Positions 34,113 through 49,100 of a DNA stretch of 64,000 nt are shown here, in pieces. A program made the position numbers and the translations under genes. The notes under the pieces are model-generated. The model saw only the letters and a program-made list of their open reading frames with translations. It did no database searches and was not told where the DNA came from. Every line of letters begins with the position of its first letter. The first letter of the stretch is position 1. The stretch is from Mytilus californianus (taxonomy: Eukaryota; Mollusca; Bivalvia; Mytilida; Mytilidae): assembly GCF_021869535.1 (NCBI RefSeq), contig NW_026262734.1, forward strand, positions 93,811,285 to 93,875,284. Direction: 5' to 3'.

Positions 34113-37100
34113 GTATGATCTATGCCTAAAAAATTCAGTTTCGCCTGTAATTATTAATTTGCAAGTGTAACCGGGTAACCTTCTACATATTCACTAATTC
34201 AGCTGTTCAGACATCTCCGCTCACTGTAGTGTAGTCCAAATAATCATAACATTTGTTGATGTTATTTGTCAATTTTGATTTTTATAAAGATCCCTTATTG
34301 CTGCAAGAATATGGGATCTCCTGTAGTTGGTGATCGCAATACTGGTATACCAGTATTGTCCACAATACTGGTATAAAAATTTTGTACCAGTATTGTAACT
34401 TTTTTTTTAAAAACAGCAATACTGGTACATTACTGATATACCAGTATTGCAGTTGTATTGTTCACTATACTTTAAGGTGTATAATGAAAAATGAATTTTA
34501 AGCAAAATTAGATATATTGAAGATCAAAGGGAGATTAAATGAACTCAAAAAGATTATAGAGGATAATTGTGAAATCAATTAACAACCAGTTAAATATAAT
34601 TACTATATATACTTGTACAAATAAACAAAAGATTATTGCAATTAACTCATCTTATTCGAACAATTTTTAATTATATAAATAATTGCTAATAATTCATATT
34701 TCTATATTTTATTTAATTCAATTTAGATAAAATAAAATAAAAGCTTTATTATCTGAGTTATTATTTAATAAATTCAAGCGAATTATTACACTATAACACT
34801 GTAAATTCAGCATTTACATGTATGCAATCGTATATTTTTTACAGATATTTTAATACATGTATACTAAGATTCTAAGCATTTGTTTGTCTTTATTTTCTTA
34901 TCAATCTTTCACAATAAACATGATAAAAAATATCAATATCCATTAAACATAAAATATGCTTAATAGGGGAACCTGATTATAACCAAATTAACTAGTTTGT
35001 CTACATGAATGTTAAGGGTACGTTAAAGCAGTTGATTCAGAACCATGGGCAATACAATTTGTAGCAGATATATCTACTGGTACAAATGCTCAAATACTAA
35101 TACTAGACAAGCACTCCTACAGTAAGAGAGCCGTACAGGTGCTATCTAAACAAGCTTGTAATCTAGTAACCGTAAGAGAAAGTCCACAGACTGAATACAT
35201 AAATATCAATATAGGAAGTGGGGGTTGCAGAAATGCCATCTGAAGAAAAAATAAACAATATTAATGCTGATGATACAGAAGCTATAACAGTATTAATGTC
35301 AATATAAAATTCACTAAAATATACTATTGAGACTTGGAAAGAGAGAGCTGGAAGAAAACATAAAAGAAAGTAAAGAGTTTGTTAAAATGCTGAGACAGTA
35401 TGGTTCCCTTAAGAAAAAAACATCAGAAGATTAAAAACTTTCTTTGATTACAATCACAGTGTACCATCAATGGCATCATCAATTAAAAATACAATTCAAT
35501 CATTCCATATAAAATTGTCATGTCATATGTTAATATCATTATGCATATATATGTGACACCTTTAATAAAAGATTAATTACCTATATGTATTGTTTATTCT
35601 AAAAAAACACAATACTGGTACAATACTGGAATACAATACTGGTACAAAATTTTTATACCAGTATTGTGCACAATACTGGTATACCAGTATTGCGATCACC
35701 AACTACAGGAGATCCAGAATATGTCATTTGAAGCTATTAAAACAGCCTTCCAAGATGTAATAATTGGGGACTACCAACATGACCAACACAGTGTAGACTA
35801 GTGTAGCTGCAAAACAGTAATTCTGGTTAAATAAATATAATCTGACAGTTGCCTTGACACAGTTATTTCGTAGTACATTTCTTTAAGACAATAAATTCAA
35901 ATTAAACAAAATTGAAGCTGCTCTATCTCATAAAGATTTTTACAGTGAAGTGTACAAATAACAAAATTATACAAATTTTTAAAGTCTACCAGCTCTAACT
36001 CAAAATATAGACAATTGTATGTTAAAGGGGTCAATAATTCAGTTTGACAGCATCAGGCATACTATTTTTTTACCTTTTTTAACTGGACCAAATCACTACA
36101 TAAAAAGTTATCACCCAAATTTTTGAAACAATGTAATTTCATCCCCCTAATTAATATTTCATGAGTAAAATAGAAATAAATAAATTTGGAAAGTGTATGA
36201 AAAAAATTTGCAAGTTATACACTGTCCACACTAGCATGACTAGGGACTATATTTGTAGACAACGAAAACCAAAGGACAATAACTGTGTCCTTTGGACCAG
36301 TCCAATAATCCGCAAGTCCTATAACATGTATAATATGACAACCTGTTGGTCCGACAGTCCTGTAACTGTTAAATCTGACAGTTTGATAGTTGAATGCACA
36401 GTCACTTGTCTTTGAAAAAAATATACTTCTAGACAGGTACATGTAGATACATAATGTGTGTGTATGGATACATTTTTTTCACACAGACAAGAATTGAGTG
36501 CCTTGTTTGAAGCACATATACTGCTCAAAATTGTGACTTGTTTGTCTTATTTTTGTCTCTGTACACATGAATATTGCTCCATGCTATTGGTGGGGCGGGC
36601 CATATGCATGTTCATTTGTAACAGGAGTGTGAATTTCTCCTGACTTCATAGTCTTCCAGTTTTCTACCAAGTTCTGGGATATTGGGCAAACCATACATAC
36701 ATGCACATGACATAAATTTATAAGATGTTTATTTAGAAGACATATGATTGAACACAAGTTTACATACAATAAACATGATAAATATATGAATATGATGGCG
36801 GCTAGTCTACATGTACATGTTGTCTTGATAAATGTTCCATATCCATGATATCTGAAGGCCAAAGTATGAGCCCTGCTCATTTCAAATCCTAAGCGGTAGA
36901 CTGCCCTGATCCTGGGGGATGTCATCATATTTACAGTTTCTATGGACAACGAGCCCTTCCAGGCACATGCAAGAAACAGAAAGTAACCTGACCAGAATAT
37001 TTACGTAACCTACGAATTAATTTACGAAATAGTTACCAAGCTATAAATGAGCAGTGTCGGATAGAAATCGACCTTATGCAAATGAATATGAAAACATCTA

Positions 37101-40100
37101 GCTGTTTACCTATTTTGGGTTAAAAAAAATCTCTATGCAAAGTCTATATATGTAATTAATATATATATATATATATAACTGTTTGAAAATTGAGTTGATA
37201 TAAGAACCCTACAAAAACAAACCAAAATTCATCGTTTATTTTGTATTTGAATGTTCCAAAATCAATTAAAGTCTTATACATGTACATGTACATGTATACG
37301 TGCACTTGCATAATGTCGATTTGTATCTGACGCAGCTCAAATGATACTCACTTTAACCAATTTCTTCAAATGAATAGTATAAACAAGTAAACAAAGTGAC
37401 CAACCCTGCGACTAAAGTGGGCCTTAGAAATTTTGAACTTTCCCATGTAATCCTGGTAATCATAATGATATTTTATCATGTTTATTAGGTGATTGACTCA
37501 AATTTCTTTTGCAGAAAGTTAAATTTAGCTCAGTCACAATGTACTGAAATAGAATAGGTGGAAACCAGATGGGGATCCAGGATTTTGAAAAAGGGGGGGG
37601 CCGTGGGTGCCCAAACTTTAGACACAATTTGTAAATGAACTGATAAAAAGTCTGGATTAAATATCTTTAAATCTTTGTCTTAAATGTGAAAAAAATATCG
37701 ATCATCAAATTGACTCATTCCATTTGAAAGAATTAAGTTGCTACATATATTCCTATTTTGGCATTGCACATCAACATGATCAAAAAGATATTAAATGTTG
37801 GTAAACTTTTTTTTGGGTGCCAAAAATTTGCTTTCAGTAACTACAAGCATTGATTTTATGAATATTCATTTTATGGATGCATCTTTTGTGTTGAGGTGTT
37901 TCCATGGTTCATCAGAGACAATCGGTCCTGCAGTACCAGTGCCCTTTTAAAACAATGCGCAAGAATATATTTTTTTCTTCATTTTTCCTCTGACAACAAA
38001 AAGTCGTGACATTGGGAGGATTTGAATCCAAGAAAACTGATTTAGACTGTTGCATGTAAAGCTTGTCTGTTTAAAGTCAAACCGTTTGAATTTAGCGGCG
38101 CTAGGTAAACTCAATTTGCAACAGTAAAATCTACGTTTCACGAAGGCCAAGCTTAAATACAATACAGTTATCTCTTTATTTAATGGTAGGTATGAACATT
38201 TAGGGTACAAATGTACATAGATTTTTGCCCCTTAACTTTATCCAATTATGACTGATACGCCTAAACATTTAGTTTTCATCTTTTCTTTTAGTGTTGTGGA
38301 AGTGGGAAAACCATGTGAGAAACAAAGTGCAGACAAAAGTTACAGCACAGGGCAGGTAAGAGATACTTTTAATCAGCATAGGATGCAGTGCCAAGGGGAA
38401 ATAAAGCATAGGATGCAGTGTCAATGAGAGATCATGCATATGATGTAGTGTCAAGGGGAGACAATGCATAGGATGCAGTGTCAAGGGGAGATCATGCATT
38501 GCATGCAGTGTCAAGGGGAGATCATGCATTGCATGCAGTGTCAAGGGGAGATCATGCATTGCATGCAGTGTCAAGGGGAGATCATGCAAATGGTGCAGTG
38601 TCAAGGGTGAGATAATGCATTGCATGCAGTACTATTGTCAAGGGGAGATAATAAATAGAACAAAAAATGAAATTGTAGTTTAATAATAATGTAGTTTTTA
38701 AAATTGTTGATTTGAACAGGTTTAATATACTTGTTATTAACTTTATGTCTGTTCCCAGGTCAACAACTACTTAATTCTGTGTTGAGTTTCAGTTGCAAGA
38801 CTTAGGGCTGTTCAGAATTTAAATGCATGGAACATGAAACAGCCCTTAGGGGTTTAGTTGTCCACATATGCAGTTTCAATAATCATTACACATGTTACAG
38901 TTTATGATAATGTCAGTTAAAGGTAAACCACTTATCATAAGTATGGTAAAAAGATAATTTCCATGGAAATTATTAGGCCCTGCCTCTTGGCCATGGTCTA
39001 TTGACAATAATTTTCAACATTTTCATTATATTATTCAAATTACATAAATTTGAGACATATATCTCCTTTTCAACAGTCAAGGTTATATATCTCTGCAATT
39101 CTTACAGTCTGAAAGAATCCTTCTGATGTCCATTACAGTATTTGATTTCATGATTTTGCTAATGTTTGCATTCAACCTTATTGAAAATTTGTAATTTGTT
39201 GAACATTTAAATTGATGGTTCACCTGTACCTTTGAAATCCACAAAGATTAGTATCCAACAAATAATAATGAATCCACTGTATATCTTTTTATTTCAGACA
39301 TTTCTCCACCAATTGTTTGATTATAGAGGAGTTATTTTGTACCCATGGGTTGCAAATGTTTACGAAATGGATCCAGAGAAAAAATTTGCTAGCAAGTTTG
39401 TACATATACAGAAGCAGTCATTTTTTTGTAGATTTATAACTAAGACCGTACAAGGCTTAACCTATTTTCTGTCAAGTTTTCAGCCCTGGTTATTTTCTCT
39501 GTTGAAAAGCTGTTAATAGATATTAAGTGCACAGTCAGAGAGACTTTAAAATTGCTAAAGGACCCATAAGAATATTTCTCTTTCTAACATCATGCAATTT
39601 ATACCTTGTCACAATGTCTGTCATTCAATATTTGGCAAAGAAATAATTTCATGCAACATGTGCAAAGTCTACTCCCTTGATTTAAAAAAAAAAATCTTTG
39701 TCATGTTGGATATAAAAATTAAAATTATGAATCTTAAGGATGTACTTAGGTGAGGATTAGGAATTTGTGTCAGGACTCTTCGGTTTTTTCCTATGATACA
39801 GGGTAAAATATTTTGCCCCATAACACCCATTTTTCTTTTCTTTTCAATACCTCATAAAAGGTCATTTACCCAAATTTAAGCAGATTCTAGATTTCTTTTC
39901 TTTCGATTTGAGACCCAAATAATACCAATGCAAATACAAGGTAAAAGTCAGAGTTAGCCTTTTTCTGCCATTTTTTTAAACTCAAATATCTCAAAAAGGA
40001 GCTCCATAAACTATTAATATGTTTAGCTTATTTTGTTCCTTAACTAATGCTCTTTTGGCTTATAGTATCAATTTTTTACTTCTAGATTTTTTTTAATTTC

Positions 40101-43100
40101 ACCTAAGTACATCCTTAAATACATATCAACAATTTATCAACAAAAAAACAATTTTTGTTTTACTTTTTATATTGTATATATTATAGTATGATTTTGATAA
40201 TTTTTACTAATTAAAATTTTTTAGGAAGAAAGAAATTTTTTATCAAGCTTTGATAGATGATCGAGATCTTGAGTTTGCTGTAAGTATAATGGGTAATGAT
40301 AGATTTGTTTTAGATTGATTTTACGAAATGTATTTGGCAAGTGCTGATACATGAGATGAGCTGGCGGGAGATAATTTTCTAGGGGGAATTGAAGTTATTG
40401 GGTAGTTGTCCACCCTTGAATTGTCTATATAGGAATGTTAAGTACCATCAAGTATTTCATTTTGTATTTTGTTGTATTTCTTAATGTCCTTTTCATGTAT
40501 AAATAAACTGTACAAAAATAGCACTTCTTTTAAAAATTGTTACAATCTTTATATTTTTTTTTAGTATATATATATATATCATATAAACAAGTCTAAATTG
40601 AAAACAACGTTTAAACCTATGATTGCGTTGGATAAAAACCGCAATTTTTATATGTGTGCATGCAAAATAAATTTCTTGGTAGAGGGGTCTAAATACAGCA
40701 CAAACAACATTTTCCAAAAGACCAAAAAAGTGAAAAAGTATATTTTAACAAAACGCATTTGACTAACAGGTCGAACAACAAATGCTCTTAAACCCTGCTG
40801 ACTGATATCATGTATATATATATATATATAAAAAGTGATTTAGAAAATTAAAGTTACAGACCTGCCAACTTTTGAAAATCTCCATGGGGGATTTAGTGCA
40901 CGACCAGATTTTTAAGGGTCAACATTTTTGCGGCGTTTCTGTATGCACTGTTTTATACTCTTGAAGTAGTCTCATATCTCACTTCTTTTTTTTCTTTTGG
41001 TAAACTGATGATGAGTTATTAGCCTTGTTTTCTTTTATTTGCATGATTCTTGTACTTATTAATTGGCAAAGTAACTTCAGAATAGAGAAAAATGGCCTAA
41101 AAAAATAAGTGATACAAATTGAAGACCCTCCTCTCCCCCTCCAAAGACCTTTTTTTATCTTTGCACCATGCCTCAAAAGACCTACAACCTAAATGTCCTA
41201 AAGTTAGAAGGATGGAAACAGATCTTAGTTAGTTTGTGAGAAAAGGGATAAAATTTGAGTTATCTTTCTTGGTATTCAAAGGTGCTCTACCAGCGGAGGC
41301 TTAAACACAGTAGAAGTGAATACAATATGCCATCGATTTTAAATCAGAAACTGACAGAAACACGTCTGATTTCAAAAATTTTCACGGATTTCAAGATAAA
41401 CGGTGTTTCATAATGAGTTCATTACAGTTTTCGTCTTTCAGTTAACTACGTTTTTGTCATGATACTACGGTAAACATTGCAAATTGTGATCGTATGATAA
41501 AATTGATTAAAATTGAAATGCCCACTGACTGATTCTATTTATCAAATTAATTAATTTTGAGAATCATTATGACCCAATGGATAAGCAGATTACCTGTAAC
41601 AACAAATTCTGACACCTGTTGTGACCGTTGATTTGTTGGGGTCATAAAATTGTCATAAATATGTCGCCAGGTAAAAATATAGATTTATAAAGATTGGTCG
41701 GAAAAACTTCAAAATCAGTAAACAACAATTTTTTCAGGTAGATTTTGTGAAAATCGGAATTTTGACTTGTTTTGCGGGATTTGGGTTGAGGCATGAAAGT
41801 CTGTATGATACCGCCAAAATCGGGATAGTTGGCAGGTCTGAAGTTATTGAGTCTAGTTTGATCAATTGTTTTGAAGTTGTGGTAAAAATAATCATACATG
41901 TATATGTAGATATTTAAAAAAAATAGAACTGTGTAAGTGAGCAAGACTAGTATACATGGGTAACAGCTGTTTAATATATGCTTCTTTTATCAGTAGTTTT
42001 TGTTTTATTGCTGCAACAGTCAAGATAAAGAACAGCAATGAAAGTCTTGTCTCTTCGATATATCTTGTTATCTGGTATTTCGTTGGGTTTCTGCCAATCA
42101 CTCTTTTTTTCCATAAATATATTTCTGCATCTTTTCTAAATTCAGATTCATTTAAGAATTGAATGCTTCTTTTTATAATTTTATTGGGTTGTAAAAGCGT
42201 TGATCATGCGCACATTTTTAATATGAAGCGCTGAAGTTTTGAAGCGCTTCATACTAAAAATATGTGCATGATCAATGCTTTTACAACCCTATAAAATCAT
42301 AAAAAGAAGCTTAAGATACTTATAATTTAATTTTATGCTACAACCATGAAATTTAGTATTACATCAAGTTTTTTTTATTGTTTCTCAGTGCATTTTTTAA
42401 CTTTGACATGGATAGCATGTACAGTCATAGCTTATACGAAAATAAAATATGATATTGGATTGCAGGCCATTGTTATCAGCCAATCAAAATTTAGGATTCT
42501 TATGAAACATACATGCAATGCAATTATTTTAATTTGAGAGAAAAACTAAAGAAAGTCCAATATCTAATTACTGTGAAAGTACTTTTATTTGTGAGGTACC
42601 GATCTTCTTGGTTTTGGTGGATGGCTGAATCCATGAATTAAGTGTCCAACAAAATATAACATCTGTTATCCAATTCCAAAGATAGAAAGATCCCTGTGTA
42701 GGTTTGAATACATTGAACTGGCATGTAATCTAGAGAATACATCGAATATCAGTCAAAGTACTACGAACTAAATGTACAACTTCAAACTGGATTTTACCCA
42801 TTTAATCTTTAAAAATCCTAAACTGTACGAGTTTTAATTGAAATACAAAACAAATTACATTTGTAGCATTTTCTTATGTAACTGTTTTTTTAAGTGACAT
42901 GTTTATGGTTTAATTAACACCTTTGATGATAGTTATTCTGTTGAGCATTTGATTTTGGGTTAATTAATGTCTTAACTTCTGATTACATATGTGCAAGAAT
43001 TAAAATGTTTACTTTGCAATTTCCTTCAATGAAGACAATTTGTAAACATAGATGAATCAGCTTAATTCCTTAAAACAATTCTTTTATTAAAAATTTTATG

Positions 43101-46100
43101 AAATATTGTTAGTAAATGAAAGAAATACAAGTGAGTGAAAATGAACACCTTTTTTTGCAATATCCAATAAATCATTATAAAACAACATATGACTAATTTC
43201 ACAAATATTCATTCAAATTCTTCACTCAATTTTTAAAGGAGTAGGCCCAGTAAGACCCCTTTTTGGCCCCAAAATATAGCAGTTTTACAAAATTGTTAAA
43301 ATGTAATTTTTTAGCTATTTATTGGAAAGAAGAATACTTCTGTTACATAAATATGGGCTGTTTTTGACCATACAATGCACATGTATCCGGTACTATCATC
43401 ATTAAGTCATGCTAAATTACTGAAATCTTCGAAATTTTAGCATTTTGGTTAATTTTTAGATGGTTTCCGTCTGAAATGGAAGTGGCCGCATTTTTGTTCA
43501 TTCTTAATATTTAAATGTAAGTTGTATTTGATGATAATACATAACATATATAAAGGTTGAGGATGAACACGGATGCGGCCACTTTCATTTTTGACAAAAC
43601 CATCTGAAAAGTGACACATTATGGCATATTTGATAGATTTTTCATATTTTAGCTTGAATTTGAGCGTCTTTAATGACTAAATCAGTTCAAACCTTTCACA
43701 TAAACTAATTGAATCGACTGAAGTAGACACTTAAGTGTTTAAAAAGTGTCCAAAATCTTTCATCAGATGAACCTGAATTTTGAGGCCAAAATCGGCCCTT
43801 ACCGGACCTACTCCTTTTCAAAAAATTTAAGAACCCATAAACATGTAACTTTTGCTCAAACCTCAAAAATTGATACCCACGAATAAAAGTACTTTTACAG
43901 TAATACTAACATATGAAACATTCATCACTTATCAGTTATGTCAGATTATGTTAAAATTTTAAATTGTATATGTCCAGAAAGGTGTTATTAGGCTCTTTAA
44001 TAAATGTTCAATGACGATAGAATTGTATATGTCCAGAAAGGTGTTATTAGGCTCTTTCATGAATGTTCAATGACGATAGAACAGTTTGGGTCTATATACT
44101 ATGGCCCTGAAAACCTTCAACAACATTGCAGCAATTAAGGATGTTCGCTCCTCTTGTTTTTGAATTTTTGTCAGATATTCAGAATCCTCTGGTTTTATCC
44201 ATGTAGTGTCATTAATAATTTTGCCCACTAACCCCTACTTTTCTTTCCATAATTTGATTACATACAGTTTAAAATGTCATCTTTTGAAAATCTTATAAAA
44301 TCCTTGTTATTTTTGCATCGTTTTTGAAAGAAGAAAAGGTGCCAATGTTAAATGTATGAAAAATCTAGAGAGAATCGTTTCCAGCCAAATTTTTAATGGC
44401 TTATATCTCAATAACAAGCACACGGACCCTTCATTTTTTTCTGCTTTTTTAGTTTCTTTATTTTTATACTATCAATTTATGACAGACTTTTAAAAAGTCT
44501 GTTATTTTGAAACAGAGCGAACATCCTTAACCTTCTTTCCCACTTTCTTTTTTCAGGATTATTCATTATACATTGTAAAGGAGCATTTAATTTTCAGAAA
44601 ATTTGTAATTGATTACCTACGCCAAAATGCAGAGTACAATTTCCAACAAATTTTTATATCTGGTTACCAAAAAGTAAGATGACAAGTAAAACAAATGTGC
44701 AACGACCACTTATTAATAAACTTTAATTTTCAGGAGGTCATCAGGTATCAAGTGTTTCATATCAAATCCTTAACATTGTGCTTTTTAGCCAAATTTCAAT
44801 ATCTGTTTCAAAACTATGAAAATCTATTTTTTGCAGAGAAAATGGTTGAAAGAAGAAAAAGTGACCTATTTACCAAGCAACAACACAAAAGGCCTGACAG
44901 CTATACAAGGTAATCTAGTTGGTTTTTTTTTCTTTTTAGCCATTGTATCACACAGTTTTCTTTGACTTTATCATCTTTACATGTATATGGTTTTTTAAAT
45001 ATCCCATTGTTATTTTTTCCCACATTTTACAATAGATTGTACCCTTATGATTTCCACATTCAGTTAAAAATATTAGATAAAACAAAACTTATCAGGTAAT
45101 CAGGAGCCATAACATACATATGTTGACCTATTATAGAGGGCATTATGTTTTCCAGTCTGTGCCTCTGTCTGTCCGTTAATCTATCCATCTGTTTGTTTAT
45201 CCCACCTTAGGTCAAACTTTTGAGTTCAGGTATAGTTAACCATGAAGTTTTAGTCATATTAACTTGAAACCTAGTACACATTTTCATTGTCAGGTGAACT
45301 TTTGAAATCATATGCCAAATTATTTGTGACTCCAATTTCAAGGTAAACTTTAACATGGACGTATGACAGTGCAAGAGAGTCATGGTGTCCCCTGGATACA
45401 TCTTCTCGTATATACACTAAAACCTGTATAAAAAGGTCCCTTACGAGACTAAGGAAAAAACACCTTATAAGAGAAGTGAGCTTTGAATTATTGTTTAAAA
45501 TGCATAGGTATTACTACAACTGGACAAAAAGAGGTTTAAGGTGGTACATAACACTACAGGGAGATAACTCTGTAAAAATCAGCTGAACGCTTTAATCAGG
45601 TTCTATTATTAAGGAAATATAAAGCTTCTCAATGATCAAAATTAGTGTTTGTCAAACTGCTATATACCGGTATCCAATGAAATTTTTCCGATAAAGTGTG
45701 TGGTTCAAGTTTTTTGAAATTTTTATATTTTTGTCAAAGGGACAAAGTAAATATTTTGTCAAAATTTTATGAAAATTAAACGAGCCAAATTGTTTTTAGT
45801 CAAGGTGTTTGATACCACCTTTATACCTAACAAGACAGGTTTTCCCTTAAACATGGTGACCTTTATACATGGTGACCTTTATACATGGTAACCTTTATAC
45901 ATGGTAACCTTTATACATGTTATAGCAGGTTTAACTGTACATCAAATTTAAGTTTTGGAATTTTTCAAAAGATCAAATAAAACAACATAGATGTAAACAA
46001 AAGTTCAAATATATATCAATATCAAGTGATTTGCTGTAAGTGAACACAGACAACCATTATAATTACAGGATTAGATTATGTAGCTCACGATGATATTCTG

Positions 46101-49100
46101 CCGTACACAGGAGTAGATAACTGTCCAATAGAACATCCCTGTCTTTATCATTTTCTCAAGTATGCGTCTTTCCAAAGTAAGTAATCTTGTTTTGTAATGA
46201 ATTAGGCTGTTAGTTTTCGTGTTTGAATTGTTTCACATTTTTTTATGTTGGGGCCTTTATAGCCCACTATATGGTATGGGTTTTTCTAATTGTTGAAGGC
46301 ACTATGGTGACCTATAATTGCTTATATCTACTTATTTGAAATCTGGTGGATAGCTGTTTTATTGGCTATCATACCACATCTCCTTATTTTTATATAAACA
46401 AATTATATTACCCTAGGTATATAAAGTATAGAAAACATTGTATATAGGGGATGTGTTTTTTTTGTGATTGTAAAACATTACATTTAATTATTTTAAAATT
46501 ATGAAAAGTATCTCACTTGTGCATACTGCATAGCTCAGATTCTTTGTCAGAAATTGGCTTTCAGTTTTTATAGTCCCTTTTGGTTTTATCAGCTTTTCAT
46601 TTTTCTATTTGTCTATACATGCATCTGGTGCCGTAAATTTTGTACTGTTAATGTTGCTACAAAAGGTTCAGGTATCACAAAATGTGAAATAATTCATAAG
46701 AGAAAAACCAACAGCCAGTGGCAGATCCGGGGGGGTTCTGGAGGTTGGAACTCCCTTTTTTTTTGGATGATCAATGCATTTGAATGGGGACATATAGTTG
46801 GAATCCCCCCCCCCCCCCTTTATCCTGGTTTGGGAACCCCCCTTTTAAAAATGGCTGGATACGCCCCCTGACACCCTAATCCATCTTGAATTTAGGCAGA
46901 CACCAACAAACCACAACTGCTGGACTACAGACTACTGGCATGGGAAGTCATGTAAAGAATGTGTCCAGACTGTTTATTTTGTGTTAATTAAATAGGTAAA
47001 ATCAGTATTTTTTAAGTCCAACAGCATGAAGCTGTTTTATAAATTGTTTGTTATGTTAACCATGTTTGTAATACAATAAACTTCTAAATAAAACTATGGA
47101 AAGCATGTGCTTTACATCAAACAAAAAAAATATGGAAAGCATGTGCCTTACATCAAACATAAAAACTATGGAAAGCATGTGCCTTACATCAAACAAAAAA
47201 ACTATGGAAAGCATGTGCCTTACATCAAACAAAAAAACTATGGAAAGCATGTGCCTTACATCAAACAAAAAAACTATGGAAAGCATGTGCCTTACATCAA
47301 ACAAAAAAAACTATGGAAAGCATGTGCCTTACATCAAACAAAATGCTTCAGAATCTGATGATATTATATAGACTAAGAACAGAGACCTACTTCCTGTTTT
47401 CTAGTAATTTTAGTAGGAGTTGGGGTATGTTTGCATGACAACACTAGCAACTTCTTGTAAATCTAGCTAGTTACTCCTACTTTACCTCTATTTAACTAAT
47501 ATTATAACATAGCTTTATTCATTAACAGGTCCACATTACAAAGGACAACCAAACTTGTATAAACACCCATGGTTAAAAGTTTATGATGTGTATAGAGAAA
47601 TTTCAGAAAATATAAAAGTGACAGTTATACCAGCTTTTATGGGAATAAAAGTAAGCTTTACTTATAAGATTGTGGTGAACATAACCTGTGATCTGATGTT
47701 GAACTTGGCATATTATGGTTTACAAAGTTGCTAGCCATGATTTGAGACCCAACAACAAATTTATTTTCAGCTTTTAAGTTTTAACCCCAAAAAATTTGTG
47801 ATTGAAAGGAGATGTTGGGTATTGGTCATTTAGACAGCAACCCATTGAAAAAAACAGCAAAAAACATCTACAATATGAACACCACTGGGAAGGCTTATAC
47901 TTTCATAACCCCATAACTATTATTGGTTTTAATTGCAATTTACACATTTTACTACTACCTGAATCAAAACTAGTTGAAAAAATGAGTATAGTTGTTTGCA
48001 TTGTTGATGATTGATAGATGTTTTACACCACTTTCAGCACTATTGGCTATTTCATGGAGGTCAGTTTTTATTGGAGAAGGAAGTCAGAGTGCCCAGAGAG
48101 GACCATGGAAAAACTGACAATCCTAGTCAATTAAGATTGGACTCGACCGCACTTGCCACAAGTGGTTTTCTAACCCACAACCTCAGTGTTGACAGGCTAG
48201 TGTTACAGTAGTTGGACTACTTAGACCACTCTGCCACTGAGGCCCCACATTGTTGATGATGTCACCTATAAAGTTCATATAACAGTTATATCAAGTTGTT
48301 CTGTGTTTTTGAAGTTTTGACAGAAAGTTAATCATAAAAATGTGATTTTAAGGGCTAAAAACCAGTAACATCCTGGTACATACAAATTTGTAGTGTCCTA
48401 ATGTTAGTATTTATGTTACATATTAGGTTTTTTACATGATAAAAGTAAGACAACTCTATTGAAAATGTCTGTTAAAACATTTGTCACGTAGGAGTATGTT
48501 TTTTTGTATTGTCTTTTCTGTGATAATTGTTACTAAAAATATAGATGGATCATGGATCATATATTGCATGACAGTTCAGTTTATAAAAATTGCAGTTTTG
48601 ATTTGATGCATAGTAGATGTGACATAATCTTATGCTTTCATTTGAATTTTCGTTTCATGTTTCAATATCTCTTTTTTATTGATTGATTGTTGGTTTTTAA
48701 TGTCACTTTTAGCACTCTCATCTTTATCATGACTTACACAAGTTATCTATAAGAATTCTGATTAATCAACAGAAGGCAATATTAATCAGCTTGTCCATGT
48801 ACTGAATGTGTCTGTCCATATTTACAAATTGTTTCTGCTCCCTAACTTTCTAACCCCTTTTAGTTGGGTGATAAAACTTGACACAATTTTCCCCACTACT
48901 AGAATGTGTGTAGCATATATACAAGGAAGAAATCCCTAAACTACAGTGAAGGTTATGATCCAAAACTTAATTCAAAATAGTTACCCCCGTGCATATGTAC
49001 AAAATATTTACCTCTCCCAAACTTTCAAACCTCATTGAAGTTGGGTGATGGAACTTGACATGAGTTTACACCATTACTGAAAGCTGTGTCAGTGAAAAGA

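Noticed and set aside
39232-39516. 94-codon ORF starting upstream of POLDIP2-like exon 3
   Set aside because: Read-through of the intron, exon 3 and its donor. The family match stops exactly at 39395, where a donor restores phase with exon 4.
47056-47371. Four repetitive ORFs around the 36-bp array
   Set aside because: Intronic minisatellite; frames on both strands are open only because the unit length is a multiple of three.
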